Assembly: GCA_002403305.1 (NCBI GenBank)
Contig: DHHM01000007.1
Location: 1 to 64,000 of the forward strand
DNA length: 64,000 nucleotides
Reading direction: 5' to 3'
Source of the DNA: Bacteroidales bacterium UBA4772
Lineage (GTDB): Bacteria > Bacteroidota > Bacteroidia > Bacteroidales > VadinHA17
The notes under the pieces are model-generated. The model worked only from the letters and a program-made list of their open reading frames with translations, did not search any database and had not been told where the DNA came from. Shown in pieces: positions 8,551 through 17,436 of the stretch. Within the stretch, counting starts at the first letter, position 1; each line of letters starts with the position of its first letter. Both the position numbers and the translations under genes were made by a program.

Positions 8551-9897
8551 ATGATGAAAAAACTCCCAATCATTCTGATCACTCTCTTGCTCACGGCATC
8601 TGCCGGCGCCCAGGATGCAAAGACCGGATGGAACTTCGGTGCACTGCCGGCAGTCACCTTCAGCACCGACCAGGGCTTCCAGTACGGGGCGCTGGTAAAC
8701 CTGTTCGATTACGGTGACGGGTCAATCTACCCCGAATACTATCACAGAATCTATGTCGAAGCCTCGACATTTACGAAGGGCAGCTCAATACTCAGGATAG
8801 CATATGATTCAGACTATCTCATAAAAGGAATAAGGTATGCCGTTGACCTCAGCTACCTGCCTGACTTCGCCTACGATTTCTACGGCTTCAATGGCTACGG
8901 ATCAATCTATACCAAAGAGTGGGTGGATGATGAGACAGCCACAGACTACCGCAGCCGCCTCTTCTATGCCATGAAGCGTCACCTCTTCCGTTTTAAGAAC
9001 GACTTCATCGGAGACATAGGTGAAAACAACTGGCACTGGAATGCCGGGCTGAGCATACAACAGTTCAGGACCGACAATCTCGACGTGACGAAATTCAATA
9101 AAGGCAGGGAAGAGGGAGATCCTAAGTATCTCGATCCTCTGGAGCCGACGCTCTTCGAGTATTACAAGGGTGCAGGCATCATATCTCCTGAAGAGGCCGA
9201 CGGCGGCTGGATAACCGGACTCAAGGGCGGCATCTCATATGACTCGCGCGACCAGCGAGCCAGCCCGATGAAGGGCATCTGGGCCGAGACAGGGGTGGAA
9301 GTAGTGCCCGGTTTTTTAGCGACAGAATCGAGCTTCGGCAAACTTTACTTCACCTGGAGACAGTATTTCACTCTTAAGGAGAATGACCTGAGCTTCGCCT
9401 ACAGGCTGGGATACCAGACCACACTGTTTGGCGACGTTCCATTCTACTATCAGGGCCAGATGATAGTGTCCGAGCTGAGGGGATCATCCTCCGAAGGCCT
9501 CGGAGGCAGCAAGACGCTCCGTGGCTTACTGAGAAACAGGGTGGTGGGCGACGGGTTCCTCTACGGTAACGCAGAGCTGCGCTGGAAGATGGTACGCTTC
9601 CGCTTCATCAACCAGAATTTCTACCTGGGCACCAACTACTTCGTCGATGCCGGTATGGTAACCTCTCCCGTTGATGTTGACATCCCTGCATTTCAGGATT
9701 ACCTTAATTACAACTTCGCAGGAGAGCAGGCCAGTAACTATCTGCAGGATGTGAAAGACACACCCCACATCGCTGCCGGCCTCGGCTTGAAGATAGCCAT
9801 GAATGAGAATTTCATCATCTCCGCCGATATCGGCAAAGCCCTGAAGGCACAGGACGGCGATATGGAGTTCTATATCGGACTCAACTATCTCTTTTAG
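8551..9897 (+). CDS. BamA/TamA (Omp85)-family outer-membrane beta-barrel protein
   Basis: A 448-residue protein with a signal peptide (MMKKLPIILITLLLTASAGA) and a barrel of the bacterial surface antigen (Omp85 C-terminal) type. The segments GGISYDSRDQRASPMKGIW (about 225-243) and LGGSKTLRGLLRNRVVGDG (about 315-333) are the usual Omp85 barrel signatures; the second is the LRG-containing loop. The C-terminus ends in phenylalanine (GLNYLF), as expected for BAM-dependent insertion. At this length there is no room for POTRA domains, so it is not BamA itself. A role in lipid or protein traffic at the outer membrane is possible but unproven. A second ATG directly follows the first, and either could start it. 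The stop codon abuts a heptamer repeat array. Confidence 0.85.
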   Translation: MMKKLPIILITLLLTASAGAQDAKTGWNFGALPAVTFSTDQGFQYGALVNLFDYGDGSIYPEYYHRIYVEASTFTKGSSILRIAYDSDYLIKGIRYAVDLSYLPDFAYDFYGFNGYGSIYTKEWVDDETATDYRSRLFYAMKRHLFRFKNDFIGDIGENNWHWNAGLSIQQFRTDNLDVTKFNKGREEGDPKYLDPLEPTLFEYYKGAGIISPEEADGGWITGLKGGISYDSRDQRASPMKGIWAETGVEVVPGFLATESSFGKLYFTWRQYFTLKENDLSFAYRLGYQTTLFGDVPFYYQGQMIVSELRGSSSEGLGGSKTLRGLLRNRVVGDGFLYGNAELRWKMVRFRFINQNFYLGTNYFVDAGMVTSPVDVDIPAFQDYLNYNFAGEQASNYLQDVKDTPHIAAGLGLKIAMNENFIISADIGKALKAQDGDMEFYIGLNYLF

Positions 9898-9994
9898 TCG
9901 GCAGTCGGCAGTCGGCAGTCGGCAGTCGGCAGTCCGTGTAAGCCACTCATTTAGTGAATACTGCGGACTGTAGACTGTAGACTGTAGACTACAG
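9898..9994. repeat. heptamer tandem repeat between convergent genes
   Basis: Immediately after the TAG stop of the Omp85-type gene come five perfect TCGGCAG units (9898-9932), which are GCCGACT on the other strand. After a short unique stretch come three perfect ACTGTAG units (9967-9987) and a related ACTACAG (9988-9994). The array fills most of the convergent gap and supplies the stop codon of the DUF819 gene (CTA, 9989-9991). The units belong to the GCCGACT/GTGGACT family seen at 52301-52391. Confidence 0.85.
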
Positions 9995-11281
9995 CTTGCC
10001 CAGCCACATGCCGAAGGCTACACCAATATAGTTACCCAGGATCCATCCTATCATGCCTGTTGCCAGCCCTGTGAGGATGATATCCTTGTTCTTCAGGGCG
10101 GCGGCAACCATCGGTACAAAGGGCGGTGAATAGACAAAACCGGTGGTCGTGATCAGGTAATCATCGACTGATATCCTGAATACCCACGAGAGAAACAGGT
10201 GCAGCAGCAGTGAGCCGAAATAGGCATATGTTACGAAGAGGAGAAGATTCAGGTACTTGGCCTGAAAGATCACGCTCAGGTCGCACCTGGTGGCAATGAC
10301 GATGGAAAATGCGATGATGAAGTACATGCCCAGCTGAAACGTCTTCCTTATATCCCTGATCCGTTTGATGAAGGAGGCAGCAACACCCAGGGTCGTTATC
10401 GCCAGTATCACCGAGATAGTCATAGGTACCTTGGGAAAAAGAAAACTGACACCAAGCCCCATTGCCAGTATTACTATCGCAATCCCCATTGCTCCAAGAA
10501 GAGGCAGCGCTGTCTCCTTTTTAAAGATACCGGTATAATCGTCAAAATCTTCAGCCATCTGCTCACTCACAGCCTTGAAGTCAGCTTGTTTAGCGGTCAT
10601 GGATGCAGGCGCCTTGAAGGGTGGAAGGAAGAGTCTGAAGAAGGCCGGCCCTGCTGATATAAAGAAAAGTATGACCACGGCTCCGACTATCATGTCATAG
10701 GTATTGGTCATAATAAAGGCATTCGGCTCTACCTTAAGTGCCAGGGCTATTGAGGCCAGGTTTACCGAACCGCCGGTGTAGAGTCCTATCAGCATCCCTC
10801 CTATCCTGTCTGATCCTTCGACCTTATCCCTGAAAATAAGATAACCGGTGGCCACTATCACCATCACGGATATCAGTGCCAGCAACATTGAGAGAAAGCC
10901 TTTGCCCGAGAACCTCAGCCACCTCCTCACATTGAGAGAAAAGAGTATCAGGGGTATGGCCAGCAATACCAGTGCCGTTTGCATGCTGTCCTGAACGGCA
11001 GCAATGCTGTTGTATCGCAGATCACTCTGCGAAAGGGTGCCTGCCGCAACCATCTCCACCGCTTCTGATTTGGGGATATACGACCTGTCATGGCCTATTG
11101 TGGCTTCGCGGAAAGCATCACTGCTGCGCGGCATGATGCCCACATTGGCAATAATGATACCAACGGCATAGGCCAGTACTATCGTACCGAGCTTCCTGAA
11201 GAAGGCATATTTCCCGGTGAGCCAGATAAGGAAAGCGGGAAAGACAAGGCAGAAGAGGGCCAGGAGGATAAGGGTCAGCAT
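9989..11281 (-). CDS. DUF819-family integral membrane protein
   Basis: A polytopic inner-membrane protein of about 430 residues belonging to DUF819, a family of uncharacterised permease-like proteins. Many hydrophobic segments are visible, for example MLTLILLALFCLVFPAFLIW at the N-terminus and the C-terminal glycine-rich MIGWILGNYIGVAFGMWLG. The segment with FQLGMYFIIAFSIVIATRCD fits the family. I chose the ATG at 11281. An upstream in-frame GTG at 11326 lies inside the fabI terminator hairpin, so translation from there is unlikely. Transported substrate unknown. Confidence 0.82.
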   Translation of the reverse strand: MLTLILLALFCLVFPAFLIWLTGKYAFFRKLGTIVLAYAVGIIIANVGIMPRSSDAFREATIGHDRSYIPKSEAVEMVAAGTLSQSDLRYNSIAAVQDSMQTALVLLAIPLILFSLNVRRWLRFSGKGFLSMLLALISVMVIVATGYLIFRDKVEGSDRIGGMLIGLYTGGSVNLASIALALKVEPNAFIMTNTYDMIVGAVVILFFISAGPAFFRLFLPPFKAPASMTAKQADFKAVSEQMAEDFDDYTGIFKKETALPLLGAMGIAIVILAMGLGVSFLFPKVPMTISVILAITTLGVAASFIKRIRDIRKTFQLGMYFIIAFSIVIATRCDLSVIFQAKYLNLLLFVTYAYFGSLLLHLFLSWVFRISVDDYLITTTGFVYSPPFVPMVAAALKNKDIILTGLATGMIGWILGNYIGVAFGMWLGKL

Positions 11282-11314
11282 GGCGGTCAGTTTTAGTCCA
11301 GCTAAAATAAATAA

Positions 11315-11341
11315 AGCCTCCTGCACGGAATGCAGGAGGCT
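11315..11341 (-). terminator. intrinsic terminator of the bamD-fabI operon
   Basis: A perfect 11-bp stem (AGCCTCCTGCA/TGCAGGAGGCT, 11315-11325 and 11331-11341) encloses a 5-base loop. On the minus strand it is followed by TTTATTTATTTT. It lies about 40 bases beyond the fabI stop codon and before the DUF819 start. This is a textbook rho-independent terminator for the six-gene minus-strand operon upstream. Confidence 0.9.
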
Positions 11342-11380
11342 GACAAAAGAGGTTTTTATACCTAATAGGTGTAAGTATTA

Positions 11381-12217
11381 TTACTTATCAGGACACTCCT
11401 CAAAGCTCTTCCGGTATTGCTCAATGGCCCTCTGGCTCATTCCCATACTCGAGAAGCCGCCGTCGTTGAAGATGTTCTGCATGGTAACCTTACGGGTAAG
11501 ATCAGAGAAGAGTGTGATGCAAACATCGGCACAGTCGGAGGCATCAGCGTTGCCCAGCGGTGACATCCTTTCGGAGAAGTCGACCAGCGAGTCAAAACCC
11601 GAAATACCGGCCCCGGCGGTAGTGGCCGTTGGCGACTGCGATATTGTATTCACTCTCACATGCCTCTCTTTTCCGTAGATATAACCGAAGCTTCTTGCTA
11701 TGGACTCCAGCAGTGCCTTGGCGTCACCCATGTCGTTGTAGCCTGCCAGGGTACGCTGGGCAGCCACGTAGGTGAGTGCCACCACGGAGCCCCATTCGGT
11801 GATGGCGTCAAGCCTGTAGGCTGTCTGCAATATGCGGTGAAAGCTGAGGGCGGAGATATCCAGTGTCTTCAGCATGTTTTCATAGTTGATCTCAGCATAG
11901 GGTATCCCCTTCCGCACGTTGGGCGACATGCCTATAGAGTGCAGCACGAAGTCGATCTTCCCGCCGAAGTATTCCAGCGACCTGCCGAACAGCTCATTAA
12001 GCTCTTTCATGCTGGTGGCGTCGGCTGATATCACCTCGCTGCCGGTCTTCTCCGCCAGCTCCCCGATGGTGCCCATACGGATGGCCACAGGGGCGTTGGT
12101 CAGTACAAGGCGTGCTCCCTGGGCATGTGCCTTCTCCGCCACATGCCACGCGATGGATTTGTCATTCAGGGCCCCGAAGATTATTCCCCGCTTGCCCTCG
12201 AGCAGATTGGTGATCAT
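11381..12217 (-). CDS. fabI: enoyl-[acyl-carrier-protein] reductase (NADH)
   Basis: A 278-residue short-chain dehydrogenase that performs the last reduction of each fatty-acid elongation cycle in the cytoplasm. The N-terminus KRGIIFGALNDKSIAWHVA is the FabI form of the nucleotide-binding loop. The catalytic tyrosines (150 and 160) and lysine 167 lie in LTYVAAQRTLAGYNDMGDAK, with the YxxMGxAK spacing of FabI. The protein is slightly longer than the usual 255-265 residues because of a short C-terminal tail. It is the last gene of the bamD operon, 33 bp after recN, and is followed by the intrinsic terminator at 11315-11341. Confidence 0.95.
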   Translation of the reverse strand: MITNLLEGKRGIIFGALNDKSIAWHVAEKAHAQGARLVLTNAPVAIRMGTIGELAEKTGSEVISADATSMKELNELFGRSLEYFGGKIDFVLHSIGMSPNVRKGIPYAEINYENMLKTLDISALSFHRILQTAYRLDAITEWGSVVALTYVAAQRTLAGYNDMGDAKALLESIARSFGYIYGKERHVRVNTISQSPTATTAGAGISGFDSLVDFSERMSPLGNADASDCADVCITLFSDLTRKVTMQNIFNDGGFSSMGMSQRAIEQYRKSFEECPDK

Positions 12218-12250
12218 GATAAGTTTGATTTAATTGTTTACTTAAAACCG

Positions 12251-13909
12251 TTATTTGTTTCCGAGGAGCTCCCGGGCATTGTGCACCGCTGCTTCTGTGA
12301 CCGTGCTTCCGCTGAGCAGCCTGGCAATCTCCCGTATCCTCTCTTCGGTATTCAACAACCTGACACGGGTAATTGTTGAGTGGTCACTCTCTTCCTTGTA
12401 GACATGATAGTGCAGACTGCCCCTCGAGGCCACCTGCGGCAGATGGGTTATGTTGATGACCTGCATGCTCCTGCCCATCTCCTCAAGTATGTCTCCGACC
12501 ATGGAAGCCACCTCACCCGAGACCCCCGAATCTATTTCGTCAAAGATTATGGCAGGTAATCCGGAGCTGCTTGCCAGAACCGACTTGAGGCATAGCATCA
12601 ATCTCGACAGCTCTCCGCCGGAGGCACAGCGTGACAGCTCTTCCGGTGCAACCTGCCTGTTGGCGCTGAACATGAACTCAGCCTTCTCCAGTCCCGACGG
12701 TCCGGGCATATCCGACGGGAGGAGATCTGTCTCAAAGCGTGCGTGAGGCATCCCCAGTTTCCTCAACATGGCGGTGATCTCACGGGTGAAAGGACCAACT
12801 GCCTCACGTCTGGCGGCTGAGAGCCGGCCGGCCATCTCTGCTACGGCAGCATAGGCTTCATCAGCACTCTTCTTAAGGCCAGTGATACGTTCATCAACGC
12901 CGGCGGTCAATGACACCTTTTCTGCTATCTGCTCCTGTCGTGCCAGCAGCTCGCCGAGGTCCCTGCACCTGTGCTTCTGCAGGAGAGACCAGATCGTATC
13001 CAGCCTCGCGGTCACCTGCTCTAGCCTGCCCGGGTCATCTGCTGTGTTGCTGTTCAGTTTCTCAGCCTCGTATGATATGTCATTGAGATCAATAAGCTGG
13101 GTGTCAATCCGCTTCTCCAGGACGGCAGCCCCTGGCAGCCATCCCGATATCTTCGCCAGGCTGTTGCGTACCGTCCTCAGCAGAGAGTGAGCCGAGGGGC
13201 CGTCACCCGACAGTGCCGTGGTGACAGTCATCAGGGCTTCCTTTATCTCTCCTGCATTGGTGAGCCTCTCCTGCTCCTGCTCCAGTGCCTCCTGCTCACC
13301 TTCCGTGAGCCTGGCAGCCTGCAGTTCCTCAAGCTGATGGGAGTAGTAGTCATAGTCAGCCCTCTCCCTCTCTGCATCACCTGCAGCATCATCATAAGCA
13401 CGCTTTGCCCTGAGATAAAAGCCCCATGCATTACGGTACTCCCCGGAGAGAGTCGCAGCACCGGCATAGGCATCAATGACGCGCAACTGGAACATACTGT
13501 TACCGAGCAGCAGGGTCTGATGCTGTGAGTGAATGTCTATGAGCCTGGTACCAAGCTCTTTCATCACATTCAGAGTCACAGGGGTATCATTGATGAAAGC
13601 CCTCGACTTGCCGGCAGGAGTTATCTCGCGTCGCAGTATCGCATCGTCCTCATAATCAACATCGCTCTCCGCGAAGAGAGTCTCCAGATCATATCCCCTG
13701 ATGTCGAAGTCAGCCTCCACGATGCACTTCTCATCCTGGCTCAGCAGCACCGACGTGTCAGCCCTCTCACCCAGCGCCAGCCCCAGTGCTCCCAGGAGAA
13801 TCGACTTGCCGGCCCCGGTCTCGCCGGTAATAACGGTAAAACCCTCACCGAAGCCCATGTCAAGCTCCCGGATGATGGCATAGTTTTTAACTGTCAGTCT
13901 GCGAAGCAT
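12251..13909 (-). CDS. recN: DNA repair protein RecN
   Basis: A 552-residue SMC-like ATPase acting in double-strand-break repair. Walker A GETGAGKS is at residues 29-36 near the N-terminus and the Walker B region LPAIIFDEIDSGVSGEVASM is near the C-terminus, just after the ABC signature region SGGELSRLMLCLK. The central part (about 160-360) is Glu/Arg/Lys/Ala-rich and predicted coiled coil. Length and domain order are normal for RecN. It sits between the DUF4835 gene (10 bp) and fabI (33 bp) in the same operon. Confidence 0.96.
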   Translation of the reverse strand: MLRRLTVKNYAIIRELDMGFGEGFTVITGETGAGKSILLGALGLALGERADTSVLLSQDEKCIVEADFDIRGYDLETLFAESDVDYEDDAILRREITPAGKSRAFINDTPVTLNVMKELGTRLIDIHSQHQTLLLGNSMFQLRVIDAYAGAATLSGEYRNAWGFYLRAKRAYDDAAGDAERERADYDYYSHQLEELQAARLTEGEQEALEQEQERLTNAGEIKEALMTVTTALSGDGPSAHSLLRTVRNSLAKISGWLPGAAVLEKRIDTQLIDLNDISYEAEKLNSNTADDPGRLEQVTARLDTIWSLLQKHRCRDLGELLARQEQIAEKVSLTAGVDERITGLKKSADEAYAAVAEMAGRLSAARREAVGPFTREITAMLRKLGMPHARFETDLLPSDMPGPSGLEKAEFMFSANRQVAPEELSRCASGGELSRLMLCLKSVLASSSGLPAIIFDEIDSGVSGEVASMVGDILEEMGRSMQVINITHLPQVASRGSLHYHVYKEESDHSTITRVRLLNTEERIREIARLLSGSTVTEAAVHNARELLGNK

Positions 13910-13919
13910 GATCAGTCCG

Positions 13920-14852
13920 TTAACCCGATGGGGTGAGAATCTTCTGGTATTTTGAATCGTTGGCCGGATCTATCTCGGTAAGTATCTGCACAACCCGGTT
14001 CTTCTCCTCGGGGAAGGCCTGGGAGAAGATATTGACGATCTCATCGGCCTTGGCATCCAGGATAATAGTCATATAATACATGAAGGGATCGGGACGGCGG
14101 CGATAGACCTCCTGCAACTGCCTGAGGCTCTCATATATCTCTGTACGGGCCCTGGTGATGTCTGACTCCAGGCGGTCCATTCCCCTGATATGATAAAGGT
14201 AAACGAACTGCCTGACACCTGAATACTCACTGTCAAGTATGTTCTTTACAAGCCAGTAACGGTTCCTGTTACGTGATCCGTCATAGGGCTTCCACCCTGC
14301 CTCCGGTGCATTCTGTGCATTGGTAACGATCTTTTCCGCGATCTGAAAATATGGCGTGCCGCCATTGGGCGAAAAAGTATCGAAGTCCATACCTATCAGG
14401 AGGTAGGCATAATATGCAAGGACTGATACGAGGTTGCTGGTGTGGCTGTTGGGATTGAACTCAATCGGTTGAAATTCAACATACCTGAACTGAAAATTGT
14501 TGTCGACGAAGTTCAGGACGGTCGATTCGTAGGTGGTGTTGAAGACCGGGCGGCGAAGCTGTACCTGCAGCGTGCCCCTAAACTCATCAGCGGAGAGCTG
14601 CTCATCAAGGTTAATAAGAATATTACACTCAATCCTCTCAGAAAAGCTGAAGAGATTGTCGGTCCAGACCATGCTGTTCATGAACTCATATATGTCGCGC
14701 TGCATGCTCTGGAAGACCTCCCTGTTCGAGCCCTGGATCTTCTGTGCCGAGACCTGCACATTGCAGTACAGCTCCTGCGAAATCACGCTGGTCACGGCGA
14801 ACAGCATGGCAACAGCCGTTAAGAAAATCCTTCTTCTGATGTTCTGAGACAT
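13920..14852 (-). CDS. DUF4835-family exported protein
   Basis: A 310-residue protein with a signal peptide (about residues 1-26, ending SVISQ), so probably periplasmic or outer-membrane associated. I recognise the DUF4835 pattern: QELYCNVQVSAQKIQGSNRE just after the signal, then FNSFMNSMVWT-like and YYAYLLIGMDFDTFSPNGG segments. The family is characteristic of Bacteroidota and lies in this same coaBC-recN neighbourhood; its function is not established. It is 6 bp from coaBC and 10 bp from recN, so it is co-transcribed with both. Confidence 0.88.
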   Translation of the reverse strand: MSQNIRRRIFLTAVAMLFAVTSVISQELYCNVQVSAQKIQGSNREVFQSMQRDIYEFMNSMVWTDNLFSFSERIECNILINLDEQLSADEFRGTLQVQLRRPVFNTTYESTVLNFVDNNFQFRYVEFQPIEFNPNSHTSNLVSVLAYYAYLLIGMDFDTFSPNGGTPYFQIAEKIVTNAQNAPEAGWKPYDGSRNRNRYWLVKNILDSEYSGVRQFVYLYHIRGMDRLESDITRARTEIYESLRQLQEVYRRRPDPFMYYMTIILDAKADEIVNIFSQAFPEEKNRVVQILTEIDPANDSKYQKILTPSG

Positions 14853-14858
14853 TTGGTA

Positions 14859-16070
14859 TCAGCCTGTCAAAGAGATGATTCTGCGCAGTATATCTGATGC
14901 AACCTCACCCTTTGATTTCAACTCAAATTTATCAATATTATTGTTACTGTCAATGATGGTGATCCTGTTGGTGTCATAGCCGAACCCCGCCCCTTCATCC
15001 CTGAGTGAATTGAGGATGATCATGTCAAGATTCTTGCGTTTCAGCTTACCCATGGCATTTGCTGTCTCATTGTCAGTCTCCAGGGCAAAGCCTGCGAGGA
15101 ACTGGCCACTCTTCTTTACAGTGCCGAGATAAGCCGCTATGTCCTGCGTGGGCTTCAGCCTGATGACCATCTCCCCCTCGCCTCTCTTGATCTTAGTTCC
15201 AAAGGTCGTTTCAGGGGTGAAATCAGCCACGGCAGCAGCCAGGATAGCGATGTCACAATCACGGAAGGCAATGACGGAGGCCTCCTCCATCTCTGCTGCT
15301 GTTCTCACAGCGACGGTTTTTACATCAGGGTGTGCCGGCGACAGGTTCACCGGACCCAGCACCAGCGTCACCTCCGCCCCCAGTGCTGCAGCCTCATCGG
15401 CGAGGGCAATGCCCATACGGCCTGATGAGTGGTTGCTGATAAAACGAACGGGATCAATGGGTTCTGCCGTGGGACCGGCATTGATGAATACCTTTTTGCC
15501 CCTGAGAGGCAGTTCAGTTATTTTTTTTTTTGAGAGAAACGTTTCGATCTCCCTGACAATAATTTCCGGCTCACTCATGCGGCCCTTACCGTCCAGTCCG
15601 CTGGCCAGCTCACCGGCGTCGGGCCCTATAACATAATGTCCGAATGACCTCAGGATCTCAATGTTTCTCTCCGTTGCCGGATGGTTGAGCATGTCGAGAT
15701 CCATGGCCGGGGCCAGGAAGACAGGACATCGTGCGGAGAGAAGAGTTGTCAGCAGCAGGTTGTCAGCTATGCCGGCTGCCATCTTACCCATAGTGTTGGC
15801 TGTGGCGGGAGCTACAAGGAAGAGGTCGGCCCATATGCCGAGATCAATGTGACTGTTCCATCGTCCGTCCTCCGGATCAAAGAAATCAACCAGGACAGGA
15901 TTTTTGGAGAGGGTGGCCAGCGTCAGGGGGGTGATGAACTCTTTGGCCAGAGGAGTCATGATAACCTTCACCTCCGCTCCTTCCTTAACGAGCAAACGGA
16001 CGATGGCAGCGGCCTTGTAGGCGGCAATGCCACCGGTGACACCCAGGAGTATCTTTCTGCCTTTCAGCAT
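14859..16070 (-). CDS. coaBC: bifunctional phosphopantothenoylcysteine decarboxylase / phosphopantothenate-cysteine ligase
   Basis: A 403-residue coenzyme A biosynthesis enzyme. The N-terminal CoaC flavoprotein domain (about 1-185) starts KILLGVTGGIAAYKAA and carries the conserved SHIDLGIWAD histidine region and VAPATANTMGK. The C-terminal CoaB ligase domain (about 190-400) starts KKVFINAGPTAEPIDPVRFI, followed by the conserved NHSSGRMG. The length is standard for the fusion. It lies 8 bp downstream of rpoZ and 6 bp upstream of the DUF4835 gene in the bamD operon. Confidence 0.96.
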   Translation of the reverse strand: MLKGRKILLGVTGGIAAYKAAAIVRLLVKEGAEVKVIMTPLAKEFITPLTLATLSKNPVLVDFFDPEDGRWNSHIDLGIWADLFLVAPATANTMGKMAAGIADNLLLTTLLSARCPVFLAPAMDLDMLNHPATERNIEILRSFGHYVIGPDAGELASGLDGKGRMSEPEIIVREIETFLSKKKITELPLRGKKVFINAGPTAEPIDPVRFISNHSSGRMGIALADEAAALGAEVTLVLGPVNLSPAHPDVKTVAVRTAAEMEEASVIAFRDCDIAILAAAVADFTPETTFGTKIKRGEGEMVIRLKPTQDIAAYLGTVKKSGQFLAGFALETDNETANAMGKLKRKNLDMIILNSLRDEGAGFGYDTNRITIIDSNNNIDKFELKSKGEVASDILRRIISLTG

Positions 16071-16078
16071 GAGGTTAG

Positions 16079-16414
16079 TTACTTCTTCTGCTTCTGATCC
16101 TTGTCGGGATTGCGGTAATAGATCTTATCCTCCTCGAACTCTGCCAGGGCGATGAGTGTAGGCTTGGGCAGCCTTTCGTAGAATTTCGAGATCTCTATCT
16201 GCTCCCTGTTCTCAAAAACCTCCTCGAGGTTGTCATTGAACGAGGCAAACTCCTCGAGCTTGGAGTTCAGCTCCTGCTTCATCTCCACGCTGATCTGGTT
16301 GGCCCGGCGGGTAGCAATGATAACGCTCTCGTAAATGTTCCCCGTTTCACTGTCAAACTTGTTCACATCCCTTGTAATGGTAGTGTACGATGCTGATGTC
16401 TTCTTATAATCCAT
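16079..16414 (-). CDS. rpoZ: RNA polymerase omega subunit, Bacteroidota type
   Basis: A 111-residue homologue of RNA polymerase omega, which stabilises the beta' subunit. The omega core is recognisable in NIYESVIIATRRANQISVE, where the RRANQI-type segment is the family hallmark, followed by an acidic linker and a lysine-rich end. The sequence is divergent from proteobacterial omega, as usual in Bacteroidota. The position between bamD and coaBC supports the call, since omega lies next to coaBC in many bacteria. Confidence 0.85.
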   Translation of the reverse strand: MDYKKTSASYTTITRDVNKFDSETGNIYESVIIATRRANQISVEMKQELNSKLEEFASFNDNLEEVFENREQIEISKFYERLPKPTLIALAEFEEDKIYYRNPDKDQKQKK

Positions 16415-16430
16415 AGTTATGTTGCTGTTG

Positions 16431-17249
16431 TCAGTTACTTTCTGTCTGCGGAAGCGACGTATCCACCTTCAGGAATCTTGCCGTCGTGTTGAATATTTTC
16501 GCCACCTCCCTGGAGTACTTGCTCTCAGGAAACTCTTCAATAAAGGAATAATACTCGTCGAGCGTAGTCTGATAACGCTCAACCTGTTTCTCCGAAACGC
16601 TCCTCTCAGCATAGAGGAACAGCGCGTCAAGCTTCAGATACATCAGCTCCTCGCGGTACTTTGTGTCAGGATACTCCTTGAGGCTGTTGGCCAGCGAGAC
16701 TGTGGCAGCACGATACTGTTTCAGGTCATAGTAGAGCCTGGCACTCAGATATGACTTCTCCACCAGCTTCTCCTGAAGCTCCTGTATCCTTGCCCTGGAG
16801 TCGTCAATCCGCGTGCTGGTCGGATACCTCTGAATGAAAATTGTAAAACTCTCTATCGCCTTCCTGGTATTGGTCTGGTCCAGTTCGGGCCTGGGGCTCA
16901 TGTAATAGTCACAGAGCGCTGAGAGATAGGCGGCCTCCTCCGCATTGTTGCTTCCCGGATAGGTGTCGGCAAAATTCTGGTAATAGGTGCCGGCCATCAT
17001 GTAATCACGGATCCTGAAGTGAGCCTGCGCATTGATCCAGTTGAGCTGCTCTGCCTCTTCCGTGGCCCTGAACCTGGGCATTATCTGGGTAAGAAGCTCG
17101 ATGGACCTTGTGTATTTGCCGTCGTCAAAATAGTCATAGACCTTCTGCTTCTTGAGCTCATAGTCGCTGCTCTTGAGAAGTTTTTCATACTCACCGCACG
17201 ATGTGACGGCAAGCGCCATAATGATAAATATTAAAGGCCTGATCCTCAT
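16431..17249 (-). CDS. bamD: outer-membrane assembly lipoprotein BamD
   Basis: A 272-residue lipoprotein of the beta-barrel assembly machine, anchored to the inner leaflet of the outer membrane. The signal peptide ends in AVTSC with the lipid cysteine at residue 18. TPR repeats cover about residues 25-235; for example GKYTRSIELLTQIMPRF and ATEEAEQLNWINAQAHFRIR show the first helices. Size and layout are standard. It is the first gene of the operon that continues with rpoZ, coaBC, DUF4835, recN and fabI. A -7 box lies just upstream at 17266-17273. Confidence 0.92.
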   Translation of the reverse strand: MRIRPLIFIIMALAVTSCGEYEKLLKSSDYELKKQKVYDYFDDGKYTRSIELLTQIMPRFRATEEAEQLNWINAQAHFRIRDYMMAGTYYQNFADTYPGSNNAEEAAYLSALCDYYMSPRPELDQTNTRKAIESFTIFIQRYPTSTRIDDSRARIQELQEKLVEKSYLSARLYYDLKQYRAATVSLANSLKEYPDTKYREELMYLKLDALFLYAERSVSEKQVERYQTTLDEYYSFIEEFPESKYSREVAKIFNTTARFLKVDTSLPQTESN

Positions 17250-17265
17250 AACCGGAAATGTTGCG

Positions 17266-17273
17266 CAAAATTA
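17266..17273 (-). promoter_or_regulatory. -7 promoter element of the bamD operon
   Basis: TAATTTTG on the minus strand matches TAnnTTTG exactly and would place the start of transcription about 10 bases before the bamD start codon. I do not see a TTG at the correct distance upstream, so only the -7 half is supported. Confidence 0.5.
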
Positions 17274-17403
17274 CTCTTTTTTTTCATTCATAGTCCCACC
17301 ACGATGCAAAAGTGCTCATTTAAAAGGTGAGAAATGGTTAAAGGAGTGTTAATTTACCGACATAAATGGGTATAAATAGGTACTCCAGCTGATTAATGTT
17401 TTA

Positions 17404-17411
17404 TAATTTTG
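17404..17411 (+). promoter_or_regulatory. -7 promoter element of the SPT-like gene
   Basis: TAATTTTG matches the Bacteroidota -7 consensus TAnnTTTG exactly. Transcription would start near 17418, leaving a leader of about 19 bases before the GTG start codon. No clear -33 TTG is present at 17-23 bases upstream. Confidence 0.5.
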
Positions 17412-17436
17412 CGGACATTAATCAAAAATAACAGAC

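Noticed and set aside
11282..11326. GTG start of the DUF819 gene at 11326
   Set aside because: It lies inside the fabI terminator hairpin; the ATG at 11281 gives a normal hydrophobic N-terminus.
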